Positions 10,128-19,517 are shown, numbered from the stretch's first letter. The stretch is DNA of 64,000 nucleotides from Pseudomonadota bacterium (GCA_020161215.1 JAIUOM010000004.1:1-64000), one strand, 5' to 3'. Notes: a model not told the origin generated them from the sequence alone. Numbers and translations: made by a program.

Positions 10128-10973
10128 ATGCCGGCCGTGGGCGTTGATCACTACGAAAACTTTCCCGTCGCCTCCATCCTGTGCCCGCCGGCGCTGCGGC
10201 CGGCGATCGCCGCCATCTACGGCTTCGCGCGCACGGCCGACGACTTGGCCGACGAAGGCACGGCCGACGCCGACACGCGGCTGGCCGACCTGGCCGCCTA
10301 CCGCGCGGACCTCGAAGCGATGCTCGCCGAGCGGCCGACCAGCGCGCGCTGGCCGCAGGTCTTCGGCCCGCTGCGGGCGGTGCAGCGCCGGCACGCGCTG
10401 CCGCCGCGCCTGCTGCGCGACCTGCTCAGCGCCTTCGAGCAGGACGTTCGCAACCCGCCCTACCCCGACCGCGGCGCGCTGCTGGACTATTGCAGCCGCT
10501 CGGCCAACCCGGTGGGGCGGCTGCTGCTGCACCTGTACGGCGTCAGCGGCGCGCGCGAGCAGCAGCGCTCCGACGCCATCTGCACCGCGCTGCAACTCAT
10601 CAACTTCTGGCAGGACCTGGGCCGCGACCTGCGCCACGGCCGCAACTACCTGCCGGCCGCCGACCTGGCCGCCCACGGCTTGCGTCCCGACAGCGCGCTG
10701 GCCGGCGACAACGCCGCGCGCCTGCGCGAGTGCGTGCGCGAGCTGTGCCGCTGGGCCGCCGGGTTGATGCGCGACGGCGCGCCGCTTGCCTGGGCGCTGC
10801 CGGGGCGCATCGGCTGGGAGCTGCGCCTGGTGGTGCTGGGCGGGCTGCGCGTGCTGGAGAAGATCGAGCGCATCGACGGCGACACGCTGCACCAGCGCCC
10901 GACCATCGGCCGCGGCGACGTGCCGCTGCTGCTGTGGCGCGCCTTCCGGCCGCAGGCGCTGCGCTCGGTATGA
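10128..10973 (+). CDS. hpnC: HpnC, squalene-pathway synthase homologue (hydroxysqualene synthase)
   Basis: A 281-residue all-helical prenyl-transferase-fold protein. In the HpnCDE route, HpnD makes presqualene diphosphate, HpnC converts it to hydroxysqualene and HpnE reduces that to squalene for hopanoid synthesis. The opening VDHYENFPVAS and the two acidic motifs ARTADDLADE and NFWQDLGRDLRHGRNYLP are those of HpnC. The ATG at 10128 is used; a GTG at 10137, nearer the conserved VDHYENF, is a good alternative, and neither has a clear ribosome site. The stop overlaps the hpnD start (ATGA), which implies coupled translation. Confidence 0.93.
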   Translation: MPAVGVDHYENFPVASILCPPALRPAIAAIYGFARTADDLADEGTADADTRLADLAAYRADLEAMLAERPTSARWPQVFGPLRAVQRRHALPPRLLRDLLSAFEQDVRNPPYPDRGALLDYCSRSANPVGRLLLHLYGVSGAREQQRSDAICTALQLINFWQDLGRDLRHGRNYLPAADLAAHGLRPDSALAGDNAARLRECVRELCRWAAGLMRDGAPLAWALPGRIGWELRLVVLGGLRVLEKIERIDGDTLHQRPTIGRGDVPLLLWRAFRPQALRSV

Positions 10974-11821
10974 CGACGCCGGCGCAGTACGTGCAGGACA
11001 AGGCGGCGCGCAGCGGCTCGTCGTTCTACTACGCCTTCCTCTTCCTGCCGCCGGAGCGCCGCGCCGCGATCACCGCGTTCTACGCCTTCTGCCGCGAGGT
11101 GGACGACGTCGTCGACGAGGTCGGCGACCCCGGCGTGGCCGCCGCCAAGCTGCAGTGGTGGCGGCGCGAGACGGCGGCGCTGTTCCAGGGCCAGCCCACG
11201 CACCCGGTGACGCAGGCGCTGCAGCCGCACCTGGCGACCTACGGCATCCGCGCCGACCACCTGCTGGCGGTGATCGACGGTTGCCAGATGGACCTGGAAC
11301 AGTCGCGCTTCCTCGACTACGCCGGCTTGGCGCGTTATTGCGACCTGGTGGCCGGCGTCGTCGGCGAGGTGGCGGCGCGCATCTTCGGCCACCGCGACGA
11401 ACGCACGCTGGACTACGCGCACAAGCTGGGGCTGGCGCTGCAGCTCACCAACATCATCCGCGACGTCGGCGAGGACGCGCGCCGCGGCCGCATCTACCTG
11501 CCGATCAGCGAGCTGCAGGCGCACGACGTGAAGGCGCACGAGGTGCTGCGGCGCGAGGCGCCCTGGGGCTACAGCGAGCGCTTCCAGGCGCTGATGCGCT
11601 TCCAGGCCGAACGCGCGCACGCCACCTACGACGAGGCGCTGGCCCTGCTGCCCGAGGTCGACCGCGAGGCCCAGCGGCCCGGCCTGATGATGGCCAACAT
11701 CTACCGCACGCTGCTGCGCGAGATCGAACGCCAGGGCTTCCAGGTGCTGCACCAGCGCACCTCGCTGACGCCGCTGCGCAAGCTGTGGATCGCCGCGCGC
11801 ACGCGATGGCAGGGGCGGTGA
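10970..11821 (+). CDS. hpnD: HpnD, presqualene diphosphate synthase
   Basis: A 283-residue enzyme that condenses two farnesyl diphosphates head to head into presqualene diphosphate. It shows both aspartate-rich motifs, FCREVDDVVDE (about residues 40-50) and NIIRDVGEDARRGRIYLP, with the YAHKLGLALQLTNII helix between them. The start ATG overlaps the hpnC stop by four bases, and its own end overlaps the hpnE start, so the three genes form one tightly packed operon. Confidence 0.95.
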   Translation: MTTPAQYVQDKAARSGSSFYYAFLFLPPERRAAITAFYAFCREVDDVVDEVGDPGVAAAKLQWWRRETAALFQGQPTHPVTQALQPHLATYGIRADHLLAVIDGCQMDLEQSRFLDYAGLARYCDLVAGVVGEVAARIFGHRDERTLDYAHKLGLALQLTNIIRDVGEDARRGRIYLPISELQAHDVKAHEVLRREAPWGYSERFQALMRFQAERAHATYDEALALLPEVDREAQRPGLMMANIYRTLLREIERQGFQVLHQRTSLTPLRKLWIAARTRWQGR

Positions 11822-13176
11822 GGGGCACGGCCGGCAGCGGCGGTGCGCTCCGGTTGGCCGTCATCGGCGGCGGCTGGGCGGGCCTGAGCGCCGCCGTGCA
11901 TGCGGTGCAGCGCGGCCACGCCGTCACGCTCTTCGAGATGGCGCGCCACTGGGGTGGCCGCGCGCGCAGCCTGCCCGATACCGACGGCCTCGACAACGGC
12001 CAGCACATCCTGATCGGCGCCTACCGCGACACGCTGGCGCTGATGCGCACGGTCGGCGTCGACCCCGACAAAGTGCTGCTGCGCCGGCCGCTGGCGCTGT
12101 GCGGCGCCGATGGGCAAGGCCTGCGGCTCGAAGCCGGCCCGGCGGCCTGGGCCTTCGCCGCGGCGGTGCTGCGCAGCGGCGCCTGGCCTTGGCGCGAGCG
12201 CATCGCCTTGCTGCACGCTTGCGCCGGCTGGGCGCGCGCCGGCTTTGCCTGCCGGCCCGACCGCAGCGTGGCCGAGTTGTGCGCGGCGCTGCCCTCGGCG
12301 GTGCGCCTGCGGCTGATCGACCCACTGTGCGTGGCCGCGCTCAACACGCCGGCGGCCGAGGCCAGCGCCGCGGTGTTCCTGCGCGTGCTGCGTGACGGGC
12401 TGTTCGGCGGCCGCGGCGCCTGCGACCTGCTGCTGCCGCGGCGGCCCCTGAACGCGCTGCTGCCCGAGCCGGCGGCGCGCTGGCTGGCCGGCCATGGCGC
12501 CGAACTGCGCCCGGGGCAACGCGTGACCTCACTGGTGCGCGACGCCGCGGCGTGGCAGGTCGACGGCCGGCCGTTCGATGGCGTGGTGCTGGCCTGCCCG
12601 GCCGCCGAGGCGGCGCGCCTGGCCGCGCCGCTGGCGCCGGCCTGGGCGGCGCTGGCTGCGGGCTTGCGCTTCGAGCCCATCGTCACCGTCACGCTGCGCT
12701 GCCGCGGCGCGCGGCTGGCGCTGCCGATGCTGGCGCTGGCCGAGGACGCGCGCTCGCCGGCGCAGTTCGTGTTCGACCACGCGCAGCTCGGCGGCCCCGC
12801 GGGGCGCTTTTCGTTCGTCGTCAGCGGCGCGGCGCGCTGGGTGGCCGCCGGGCTGGACGCTTGCGCCGCCGCCACGCAGCGCCAGGCCGCCGAGCAGTTG
12901 GCCGCCAGCGGCTGGCAGCGCGGCCAGGCGTCGCTGGAAGCGGTGTTCGCCGAGCGCCGCGCCACGTTTCGCTGCACGCCGGCGCTGCAGCGGCCGCCGG
13001 CGGTCATCGCGCCGGGGCTGGCGGCGGCCGGCGACTACGTGGCCGGCCCTTATCCGGCCACGCTGGAAGGCGCGGTGCGCGCCGGCATCGCCGCGCTGGA
13101 GGCGCTGGAACCGCGGGAGGCCCTGCACGTTCCCACCATGCAAAATAGGGTTTCATCTTCCAGCAACCCGCCATGA
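11806..13176 (+). CDS. hpnE: HpnE, FAD-dependent hydroxysqualene reductase (amine-oxidase fold)
   Basis: A 456-residue flavoprotein completing squalene formation. The N-terminal Rossmann motif LAVIGGGWAGLSAAVHA is followed by GHAVTLFEMARHWGGRAR, the FAD-binding pair of the amine-oxidase/phytoene-desaturase fold. The C-terminus has GDYVAGPYPATLEGAVRAG, which closes the FAD site. The ATG at 11806 lies within the end of hpnD; a GTG at 11818 is a possible alternative. After the usual ending the protein carries about 20 extra residues (from about EPREALHVP) that run into the next gene's start. Its stop overlaps the iclR start by four bases. Confidence 0.92.
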   Translation: MAGAVRGTAGSGGALRLAVIGGGWAGLSAAVHAVQRGHAVTLFEMARHWGGRARSLPDTDGLDNGQHILIGAYRDTLALMRTVGVDPDKVLLRRPLALCGADGQGLRLEAGPAAWAFAAAVLRSGAWPWRERIALLHACAGWARAGFACRPDRSVAELCAALPSAVRLRLIDPLCVAALNTPAAEASAAVFLRVLRDGLFGGRGACDLLLPRRPLNALLPEPAARWLAGHGAELRPGQRVTSLVRDAAAWQVDGRPFDGVVLACPAAEAARLAAPLAPAWAALAAGLRFEPIVTVTLRCRGARLALPMLALAEDARSPAQFVFDHAQLGGPAGRFSFVVSGAARWVAAGLDACAAATQRQAAEQLAASGWQRGQASLEAVFAERRATFRCTPALQRPPAVIAPGLAAAGDYVAGPYPATLEGAVRAGIAALEALEPREALHVPTMQNRVSSSSNPP

Positions 13177-13970
13177 CCGCCACCCCACGGACGACGCCCC
13201 GGAGCGACAAGGGCGCGATCACGCCGACCATCCAGGTGCTGGAGCGCATGTTCGCCATCTTGGACACGCTGGCCGCGCATCCGGACCCGGTGTCGCTGAA
13301 GGAGATCAGCGAGCGCACGGGGCTGCACCCGTCGACCACCCACCGCATCCTCAACGACCTGGCGGTCGGCCGACTGGTCGACCGGCCGCAGTCGGGCACC
13401 TACCGGCTGGGCATGCGGCTGCTGGAGCTGGGCAACCTGGTCAAGGCGCGGCTCGACGTGCGCGACGCCGCGATGGCGCCGATGCGCGAGCTGCACAAGC
13501 TGACCCACCAGCCGGTGAACCTGTCGATGCGCCAGGGCGACGAGATCGTCTACGTCGAGCGCACCTACAGCGAACGCTCGGGCATGCAGGTGGTGCGCGC
13601 GGTGGGCGGCCGCGCGCCGCTGCACCTGACTTCGGTGGGCAAGCTGTTTCTCGCCCACGACGATGCGCAGCGCGTGCGTGCCTACGCCACGCGCACCGGG
13701 CTGACCGGCCACACGCGCAACAGCATCACCGAGCTGCCCAAGCTCGAGCGCGAACTGGCCCACGTGCGCCAGCAGGGCTGGGCGCGCGACGACGAAGAGC
13801 TGGAGCTGGGCGTGCGCTGCATGGCCGCCGGCATCTTCGACGACCAGGGCCAGTTGATCGCCGGGCTTTCGGTGTCGGCGCCGGCCGACCGGCTGGAGGA
13901 GAGCTGGCTCGACAAGGTGAAGTCGACCGCGGCGCAGATCTCGGCTGCGCTGGGGCACCGCGGCGCTTAA
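13173..13970 (+). CDS. IclR-family transcriptional regulator
   Basis: A 265-residue regulator with the N-terminal winged helix-turn-helix (SLKEISERTGLHPSTTHRILNDLAVGRLVDR, about residues 40-70) and the C-terminal effector-binding domain typical of IclR proteins (SVGKLFLAHD, then ELELGVRCMAAGIFDD). Its ATG overlaps the hpnE stop (ATGA), so it appears to be translated with the squalene operon, an unusual place for an IclR gene. The target and effector cannot be told. The next gene converges on it. Confidence 0.88.
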   Translation: MTATPRTTPRSDKGAITPTIQVLERMFAILDTLAAHPDPVSLKEISERTGLHPSTTHRILNDLAVGRLVDRPQSGTYRLGMRLLELGNLVKARLDVRDAAMAPMRELHKLTHQPVNLSMRQGDEIVYVERTYSERSGMQVVRAVGGRAPLHLTSVGKLFLAHDDAQRVRAYATRTGLTGHTRNSITELPKLERELAHVRQQGWARDDEELELGVRCMAAGIFDDQGQLIAGLSVSAPADRLEESWLDKVKSTAAQISAALGHRGA

Positions 13971-13972
13971 GG

Positions 13973-14021
13973 GGATCGGCCGCGGTGCGGCCAAGGCCCA
14001 GGCCGAGGCCGAGGCCGATCC
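13973..14021. terminator. Inverted repeat between convergent genes, weak terminator candidate
   Basis: GGATCGGCC (13973-13981) pairs perfectly with GGCCGATCC (14013-14021) across a 31-base G+C-rich loop. It fills the gap between the converging iclR and endopeptidase genes, but there is no T-run on either side. Confidence 0.3.
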
Positions 14022-15089
14022 TCAGTGCAGGTTGGCCGCGTGGCTGCCTTCGGGCTGCTGGGCCAGCCAATGGCGGATGCGCTCGGCGTCGCCGATGCGC
14101 GAATACTTGCCCGCCGAATCCAGCAGCACCAGGATCAGCTTGCGGCCGGCCAGCTGCGCCTGCATCACCAGGCAGCGCCCGGCCTCGGCGATGTAGCCGG
14201 TCTTCTGCAGGCCGATGTCCCAGGCCGGGTTGCGCACCAGGCCGTTGGTGTTGCGGAACTGCTCGACGCGCGCGCCGACCGGGAACTCGGCCTCGGGCGA
14301 GGTCGACAGCTCGCGGATCAAGGGCTGCTGGTAAGCCGCCTTGACCAGCAGCGTGAGGTCGCGCGCGCTCGATCGGTTGCTGCTCGACAGCCCCGTCGGC
14401 TCCACGTAGTGCGTGTCGGTCATGCCCAGGCGGCGCGCGGTGGCGTTCATCAAGGCGACGAAGGCGTCCATCCCGCCGGGGTAGCTGCGGCCCAGCGCGT
14501 GCGCGGCGCGGTTCTCCGACGACATCAGCGCCAGGTGCAGCATCTCGCCGCGGGTGAGCTGGGTGCCCACCTTCAGCCGCGAGCGGCTGCCCTTCTCGGT
14601 GTCGACGTCCTGCTCGGTCACGGTGACCGGCGTGTTCAGGTCCAGCCGTGCCTCGGTGACCACCATCGCCGTCATCAGCTTGGTGATCGAGGCGATCGGC
14701 AGCACCGCCTGCGGGTTCTTGCTGACCAGCACCTGGTTGGTGTCCTGGTCGACCACCAGCGCCACGCTGGACTTCAGCTCCAGCGGGTCATTGCCCTGGT
14801 GCAGGCCCTGCTGCTCGCCCAGCGAAGGCCGGCGCGGCGCCGGCTTGGCCACCACCACGCGGCGCCCCGCCGCGGCCTTGGCGCCGCGCGCGGACTTGGC
14901 CGCCGGCTTGGCGGACGCTTTGGCGGTGCTTTTGGTGGACGACTTGGCGGCCGGCTTGGCCACCACGCGCTGCGCCTTGGCCGTGTGCTTGCCCTGGGCC
15001 TTGGCGGCCCAGACGTTGCCCGACAAGGCGATCGCCAGCACCCCCAGCAGCCACCACCACGAACCCCGACTCGACGACCTGCTGCGCAC
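14022..15089 (-). CDS. D-alanyl-D-alanine endopeptidase (PBP7/DacA family)
   Basis: A 355-residue periplasmic penicillin-binding protein that cleaves peptidoglycan cross-links. An N-terminal signal sequence (WWWLLGVLAIALSGNVWA) is followed by a Lys/Ala-rich low-complexity linker (about residues 30-80). The S11 peptidase domain has all three active-site motifs: SITK (S-x-x-K), SEN (S-x-N) and KTG in GLQKTGYIAEAG. The basic linker could hold the enzyme on the wall; this is inference. It lies after the leuA pair on the same strand, about 100 bases away, and is probably a separate unit. Confidence 0.9.
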   Translation of the reverse strand: MRSRSSSRGSWWWLLGVLAIALSGNVWAAKAQGKHTAKAQRVVAKPAAKSSTKSTAKASAKPAAKSARGAKAAAGRRVVVAKPAPRRPSLGEQQGLHQGNDPLELKSSVALVVDQDTNQVLVSKNPQAVLPIASITKLMTAMVVTEARLDLNTPVTVTEQDVDTEKGSRSRLKVGTQLTRGEMLHLALMSSENRAAHALGRSYPGGMDAFVALMNATARRLGMTDTHYVEPTGLSSSNRSSARDLTLLVKAAYQQPLIRELSTSPEAEFPVGARVEQFRNTNGLVRNPAWDIGLQKTGYIAEAGRCLVMQAQLAGRKLILVLLDSAGKYSRIGDAERIRHWLAQQPEGSHAANLH

Positions 15090-15188
15090 TGCGAATCACC
15101 CCGGCAAACCCAAACTGGCCGCGAGGGTAACTGACAAGATCAAGCAAATCAAGAACTTGCAGGCCGTTTTTCAAGCGCTTTTCCGGGC

Positions 15189-16730
15189 TTAACCTTGCGC
15201 CGCCACGCGCTCGGCGTTGCTGTGCAGCTTGTTCAGTGCCGACAGGTAGGCCTTGGCCGATGCCACCACGATGTCGGGGTCGGCGCCCACGCCGTTGACG
15301 ACGCGCCCGCTGTGCTGCAGCCGCACCGTCACTTCGCCTTGCGATTCGGTGCTGCCCGAGGTGATGGCGTTGACCGAGTACAGCATCAGCTCGGCGCCGC
15401 TCTTCACCTGCGACTCGATGGCTTTCAGGCTGGCGTCGACCGGGCCGTTGCCGTCGGACTCGGCGTGCAGCTCCTTGGTGCCGGCGGCGAAGGCCACCTG
15501 GGCGTGCGGGCGCTCGCCGGTTTCCGAGCGCTGCGACAGCGACAGCAGCCGGTAGTGCTCGACCTCGCCGGTGACGCTTTCGTCGCCGACCAGCGCGATG
15601 ATGTCCTCGTCGAAGATCTCGCTCTTGCGGTCGGCCAGGTCCTTGAAGCGCGCGAAGGCGGCGTTGATCTCGGCCTCGCTCTCCATCTCGATGCCCAGCT
15701 CCTGCAGCCGCTGCTTGAAGGCGTTGCGGCCGCTGAGCTTGCCGAGCACGATCTTGTTGGCGCTCCAGCCCACGTCTTCGGCGCGCATGATTTCGTAGGT
15801 GTCGCGCGCCTTCAGCACGCCGTCCTGGTGGATGCCGCTGGCATGCGCGAAGGCGTTGGCGCCGACCACCGCCTTGTTGGGCTGCACGACGAAGCCGGTG
15901 GTCTGGCTCACCATGCGGCTGGCCGGCACGATTTGCGCGGCGTCGATGCCGACGTCCAGGTCGAAGTAGTCGCGCCGCGTCTTCACCGCCATCACCACCT
16001 CTTCCAGCGAGGTGTTGCCGGCGCGCTCGCCGAGGCCGTTGATCGTGCACTCGACCTGGCGCGCGCCGCCGATCTTCACGCCGGCCAGCGAGTTGGCCAC
16101 CGCCATGCCCAGGTCGTTGTGGCAGTGCACGCTCCACACGGCCTTGTCGCTGTTGGGGATGCGCTCGCGCAGGCGGCGGATGAACTCGCCGTACAGCTCG
16201 GGCACCGCGTAGCCCACGGTGTCGGGCACGTTGATCGTCGTCGCGCCTTCGGCGATCACGGTCTCCAGCACGCGGCACAGGAAGTCGGGGTCGGAGCGGT
16301 AGCCGTCCTCGGGCGAGAACTCGACGTCGGCGCAGGCGTTGCGCGCGAAGCGCACCGCCTGCTTGGCCTGCTCCAGCACCTGCTCGGGCGTCATGCGCAG
16401 CTTCTTTTCCATGTGCAGCGCGCTGGTGGCGATGAAGGTGTGGATGCGCGCCCGGGCCGCACCCTGCAGCGCCTCGGCGGCGCGCGCGATGTCGCGGTCG
16501 TTGGCGCGCGCCAGCGAGCAGACGGTGGACTCCTTGATGACGTCGGCAATCGCCTTCACCGCCGCGAAGTCGCCGTTGCTCGACGCCGCGAAGCCGGCCT
16601 CGATGACGTCGACGCGCAGCCGCTCCAGCTGGCGCGCGATGCGCAGCTTCTCCTCGCGCGTCATCGACGCGCCGGGCGACTGCTCGCCGTCGCGCAAGGT
16701 GGTGTCGAAGATGATCAGCTTGTCGCTCAC
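15189..16730 (-). CDS. leuA: 2-isopropylmalate synthase, short (LeuA type I) form
   Basis: A 513-residue enzyme condensing acetyl-CoA with 2-oxoisovalerate, the first committed step of leucine synthesis. It opens with the HMGL-like motif [18 protein letters not shown], has the metal-binding [13 protein letters not shown] and the NGLGERAGN segment, and ends with the leucine-sensing regulatory domain (from about residue 390, with DGNGPVDA). It starts with GTG at 16730. It lies 37 bases after a second, long-form leuA on the same strand; the two share only family-level similarity, so this is not a recent tandem duplication. Confidence 0.95.
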   Translation of the reverse strand: MSDKLIIFDTTLRDGEQSPGASMTREEKLRIARQLERLRVDVIEAGFAASSNGDFAAVKAIADVIKESTVCSLARANDRDIARAAEALQGAARARIHTFIATSALHMEKKLRMTPEQVLEQAKQAVRFARNACADVEFSPEDGYRSDPDFLCRVLETVIAEGATTINVPDTVGYAVPELYGEFIRRLRERIPNSDKAVWSVHCHNDLGMAVANSLAGVKIGGARQVECTINGLGERAGNTSLEEVVMAVKTRRDYFDLDVGIDAAQIVPASRMVSQTTGFVVQPNKAVVGANAFAHASGIHQDGVLKARDTYEIMRAEDVGWSANKIVLGKLSGRNAFKQRLQELGIEMESEAEINAAFARFKDLADRKSEIFDEDIIALVGDESVTGEVEHYRLLSLSQRSETGERPHAQVAFAAGTKELHAESDGNGPVDASLKAIESQVKSGAELMLYSVNAITSGSTESQGEVTVRLQHSGRVVNGVGADPDIVVASAKAYLSALNKLHSNAERVAAQG

Positions 16731-16767
16731 GGCGGTGCTCCTGCAACGTTGGTGGTGATGGCGATCG

Positions 16768-18459
16768 TCAGGCGGTCGCCGCTTCGGCCGGCTGCCAGGC
16801 CACGCCGGCGCGCTGCAGGCCCGACAGCACGGCCTTCATCGACGCGCTGACGATGTTGGCATCGATGCCCACGCCGAACAGCGTGCGCTGCTCGCCGATG
16901 CGCAGCTCCAGGTAGGCCGCGGCGCGCGCCTGCGCGCCGGCGCCGATGGCGTGCTCATGGTAGTCCAGCACCCGCACCGGCACGCCGCAGGCCGCCGACA
17001 GCGCGGAGACGAAGGCGTCCACCGGCCCGTTGCCGACGCCGGCCAGCGCCAGCGCGCGGCCCTGCGTGCGCACCGTGGCCTGCAGGCGCAGGCGGCCGTC
17101 GGCCTCTTCGCTCATCACCTGCTGCTCGATGTGCGGCGGTGCCGCCAGGCCGTAGGCGTCCTGGAAGATCGCCCACAGGTCGCCGGCGCTCAGCTCGCGG
17201 CCCTGCACGTCCATCACCGCCTGCACGGCGGCGCTGAACTCGATCTGCAGCCGGCGCGGCAGCTCCAGCCCGTACTCGGCCTCCAGCAGGTAGGCGATGC
17301 CACCCTTGCCCGACTGGCTGTTGACGCGGATCACCGCGTCGTAGCTGCGGCCCAGGTCCTTGGGGTCGATCGGCAGGTAGGGCATGTCCCAGACGTCGCC
17401 GTCGCGGCGGGCGGCGAAGGCCTTCTTGATCGCGTCCTGGTGCGAGCCCGAGAACGAGGTGTAGACGAGGTCGCCCACGTAGGGGTGGCGCGGGTGCACC
17501 GGCAACTGGTTGCAGTGCTCCACGCAGCGGCGGATCTCGTCGATGTCGGAGAAGTCCAGCCCCGGCGCCACGCCCTGCGTGTAGAGGTTGAGCGCGATGT
17601 TGACGAGGTCGACGTTGCCGGTGCGCTCGCCGTTGCCGAACAAGCAGCCTTCGATGCGGTCGCAGCCGGCCATCAGCGCGAATTCGCCGGCCGCGGTACC
17701 CGTGCCTCGGTCGTTATGCGGGTGCACCGAGAGCACGATGCCGTCGCGCCTTTCGAGGTGCCGGTGCATCCACTCGATCATGTCGGCGAACAGGTTGGGC
17801 GTGGAATGCTCCACCGTCGACGGCAAATTGATGATGCACTTGCGCGCAGCCGTCGGCTGCCACACCGCGGTGACGGCGTCGACCACGCGCTTGCTGAAGG
17901 CCAGCTCGGTGCCCGAGAACATCTCCGGCGAGTACTGGAAGGTCCACTGCGTGCCGGGCTGCTTCGCGGCCAGGTCGCGCAGCATCGCCGCGTGGCTGAC
18001 GGCGAGTTCGACGATGCCGTCCTCGTCCAGCCCCAGCACCACGTTGCGCATCACCGGCGCGGTGGCGTTGTAGAGGTGCACGATGGCGCGCGGCGCGCCC
18101 TGCAGCGCTTCGAAGGTGCGTGCGATGAGGTGGTCGCGCGCCTGCGTCAGCACCTGGATCGTCACGTCGTCGGGGATGCGCTTGTCTTCGATCAGCAGGC
18201 GCACGAAATCGAAGTCGGCCTGCGACGCGGAAGGAAAGCCGACCTCGATCTCCTTGAAGCCGATCTTCACCAGCGTCTCGAAGAAGCGCAGCTTGCGCGC
18301 CGGATCCATCGGCTCGATCAGCGCCTGGTTGCCGTCGCGCAGGTCGACGCTGCACCACATGGGCGCGCGGCTCAGCACCGCGTCGGGCCAGCGGCGGTCG
18401 TGCAGGCCCACCGGCTTGAAGCTGCGGTACTTGGCGGCGGGGTTGCTCAACATCGGCAT
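16768..18459 (-). CDS. leuA: 2-isopropylmalate synthase, long (LeuA type II) form
   Basis: A 563-residue enzyme of the longer 2-isopropylmalate synthase class, also known from actinobacteria, catalysing the same reaction as its short neighbour. Its marks are the extended N-terminus ([17 protein letters not shown]), the catalytic motif [16 protein letters not shown], the metal site [11 protein letters not shown], and the C-terminal regulatory domain with [10 protein letters not shown] and LGVGIDAN-like ending ([10 protein letters not shown]). The ATG at 18459 has AGGAGA seven bases before it; a second ATG follows at 18453. It stands directly behind a leucine-rich leader peptide and terminator, so its transcription is probably set by leucyl-tRNA charging. 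Confidence 0.94.
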   Translation of the reverse strand: MPMLSNPAAKYRSFKPVGLHDRRWPDAVLSRAPMWCSVDLRDGNQALIEPMDPARKLRFFETLVKIGFKEIEVGFPSASQADFDFVRLLIEDKRIPDDVTIQVLTQARDHLIARTFEALQGAPRAIVHLYNATAPVMRNVVLGLDEDGIVELAVSHAAMLRDLAAKQPGTQWTFQYSPEMFSGTELAFSKRVVDAVTAVWQPTAARKCIINLPSTVEHSTPNLFADMIEWMHRHLERRDGIVLSVHPHNDRGTGTAAGEFALMAGCDRIEGCLFGNGERTGNVDLVNIALNLYTQGVAPGLDFSDIDEIRRCVEHCNQLPVHPRHPYVGDLVYTSFSGSHQDAIKKAFAARRDGDVWDMPYLPIDPKDLGRSYDAVIRVNSQSGKGGIAYLLEAEYGLELPRRLQIEFSAAVQAVMDVQGRELSAGDLWAIFQDAYGLAAPPHIEQQVMSEEADGRLRLQATVRTQGRALALAGVGNGPVDAFVSALSAACGVPVRVLDYHEHAIGAGAQARAAAYLELRIGEQRTLFGVGIDANIVSASMKAVLSGLQRAGVAWQPAEAATA

Positions 18460-18520
18460 CGGAGATCTCCTGGAGAAGGTCTTGCACGCAGCCCGATTTC
18501 GTCGTCGACAGGCACGAAAA

Positions 18521-18552
18521 AACGGCCCGCTGCGTGACGCTGGCGGGCCGTT
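18521..18552 (-). terminator. Attenuator terminator of the leuA leader
   Basis: In the minus-strand transcript AACGGCCCGC pairs perfectly with GCGGGCCGTT over a 12-base loop and is followed by a U-run (plus-strand A-run 18517-18522). It lies 34 bases after the leader-peptide stop and 61 bases before the long leuA start, the right place for a ribosome-controlled attenuator. Confidence 0.85.
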
Positions 18553-18585
18553 GATCGGAAAAAAGGGGGAAAGGACGAACGTCGA

Positions 18586-18645
18586 TCAGCGCACCCGCGA
18601 ACGCGGTAGCAGCGCTAGGGCCAGAAGGCGGGCAATCGACGACAT
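18586..18645 (-). CDS. Leucine leader peptide (19 residues) controlling leuA
   Basis: The small frame encodes MSSIARLLALALLPRSRVR. Five of its 19 codons are leucine (positions 7, 8, 10, 12, 13), using CTT, CTG, CTA, CTG, CTA. CTA and CTT are rare in this G+C-rich DNA, which would sharpen stalling when charged leucyl-tRNA is short. A strong terminator hairpin lies 34 bases downstream, followed by leuA. This is the classic arrangement of transcription attenuation: stalling on the Leu codons would favour an alternative RNA fold and let transcription into leuA continue. The A of the ATG lies only about seven bases after a -10-like TATATT, so the message may be nearly leaderless. Confidence 0.8.
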   Translation of the reverse strand: MSSIARLLALALLPRSRVR

Positions 18646-18652
18646 GGCGCGC

Positions 18653-18680
18653 AATATAGCACGCGGCCTCGCGCGGTCAG
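18653..18680 (-). promoter_or_regulatory. Candidate sigma-70 promoter of the leu leader
   Basis: On the minus strand CTGACC is followed after 16 bases by TATATT (plus-strand 18653-18658), which ends seven bases before the leader-peptide ATG. It is the only A+T-rich hexamer in the short pssA-leuA gap. It suggests that leuA has its own attenuated promoter inside the ilv operon. Confidence 0.5.
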
Positions 18681-18692
18681 CGGCCGCGGCCG

Positions 18693-19517
18693 TCACTGGT
18701 GCAGCCCCTTCTCCTCGGGCTCGTCGATCGAGGTCGCGATCACGCTGACCGGCTTGCCCTTCATCTTGCGCCAGCCGTACACGACATAACCCGACAGCCC
18801 GTACAAGCAGAAGATGCCGAACAGCGCGCGCGGCGTGTCCAGCGCGATCAGCGCGATCGCCAGCGCCACGCCCACCAGCACGATGAAGGGCACGCTGCGC
18901 CGGCCGCCCACCACCTTGAAGCTGTAGAACGGCGCGTTGGTCACCATCGACAGCCCCGCGAACAGCGTGACGCCGAAGGCCACCCAGGCCAGCCACGGAA
19001 TCTGCGAGGCCGGCCGGAAGCCGGCATCGTCCATCACCCACACCAGGCCGATCACCAGCGCCGCCGCGGCGGGGCTGGGCAGGCCCTGGAAGAAGCGCTT
19101 GTCGACGACGCCGATGTTGACGTTGAAGCGCGCCAGCCGCAGCGCGGCGCCGGCGATGTAGACGAAGGCCGGAATCCAGCCGGCCTTGCCCAGGTCCTTC
19201 AGGCCCCAGATGTAGACGATCAGCGCCGGCGCCGCGCCGAAGCTGACCATGTCCGACAGGCTGTCCATCTGCTCGCCGAAGGCGCTTTGCGCATTGGTCA
19301 TGCGCGCCACGCGGCCGTCCAGGCTGTCGAGCACCGCGGCCACGAAGATGGCGATGCAGGCCGCCTCGAAGCGGCCGTTCATCGCCATCACGATGCCGTA
19401 GAAGCCCGAGAACAGCGCCGCCAGCGTGATCGCGTTGGGCAGCACGTAGATGCCCTTGCGGCGCGGCCGCGGCGCGTCGCCGGCCTCGTCCGGCGGCAGT
19501 TGGCTGTTCTCGTTCAT
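18693..19517 (-). CDS. pssA: CDP-diacylglycerol-serine O-phosphatidyltransferase
   Basis: A 274-residue membrane enzyme making phosphatidylserine, the precursor of phosphatidylethanolamine. The CDP-alcohol phosphotransferase signature is complete: DGRVARMTNAQSAFGEQMDSLSD (about residues 67-89, with the D-G-x2-A-R...G-x3-D-x3-D spacing). Several hydrophobic helices follow, and the C-terminal tail is short and charged. It sits 31 bases after ilvC on the same strand; the ilvBHC-pssA-leuA order is common in Burkholderiales, although the two pathways have no chemical link. Confidence 0.95.
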   Translation of the reverse strand: MNENSQLPPDEAGDAPRPRRKGIYVLPNAITLAALFSGFYGIVMAMNGRFEAACIAIFVAAVLDSLDGRVARMTNAQSAFGEQMDSLSDMVSFGAAPALIVYIWGLKDLGKAGWIPAFVYIAGAALRLARFNVNIGVVDKRFFQGLPSPAAAALVIGLVWVMDDAGFRPASQIPWLAWVAFGVTLFAGLSMVTNAPFYSFKVVGGRRSVPFIVLVGVALAIALIALDTPRALFGIFCLYGLSGYVVYGWRKMKGKPVSVIATSIDEPEEKGLHQ

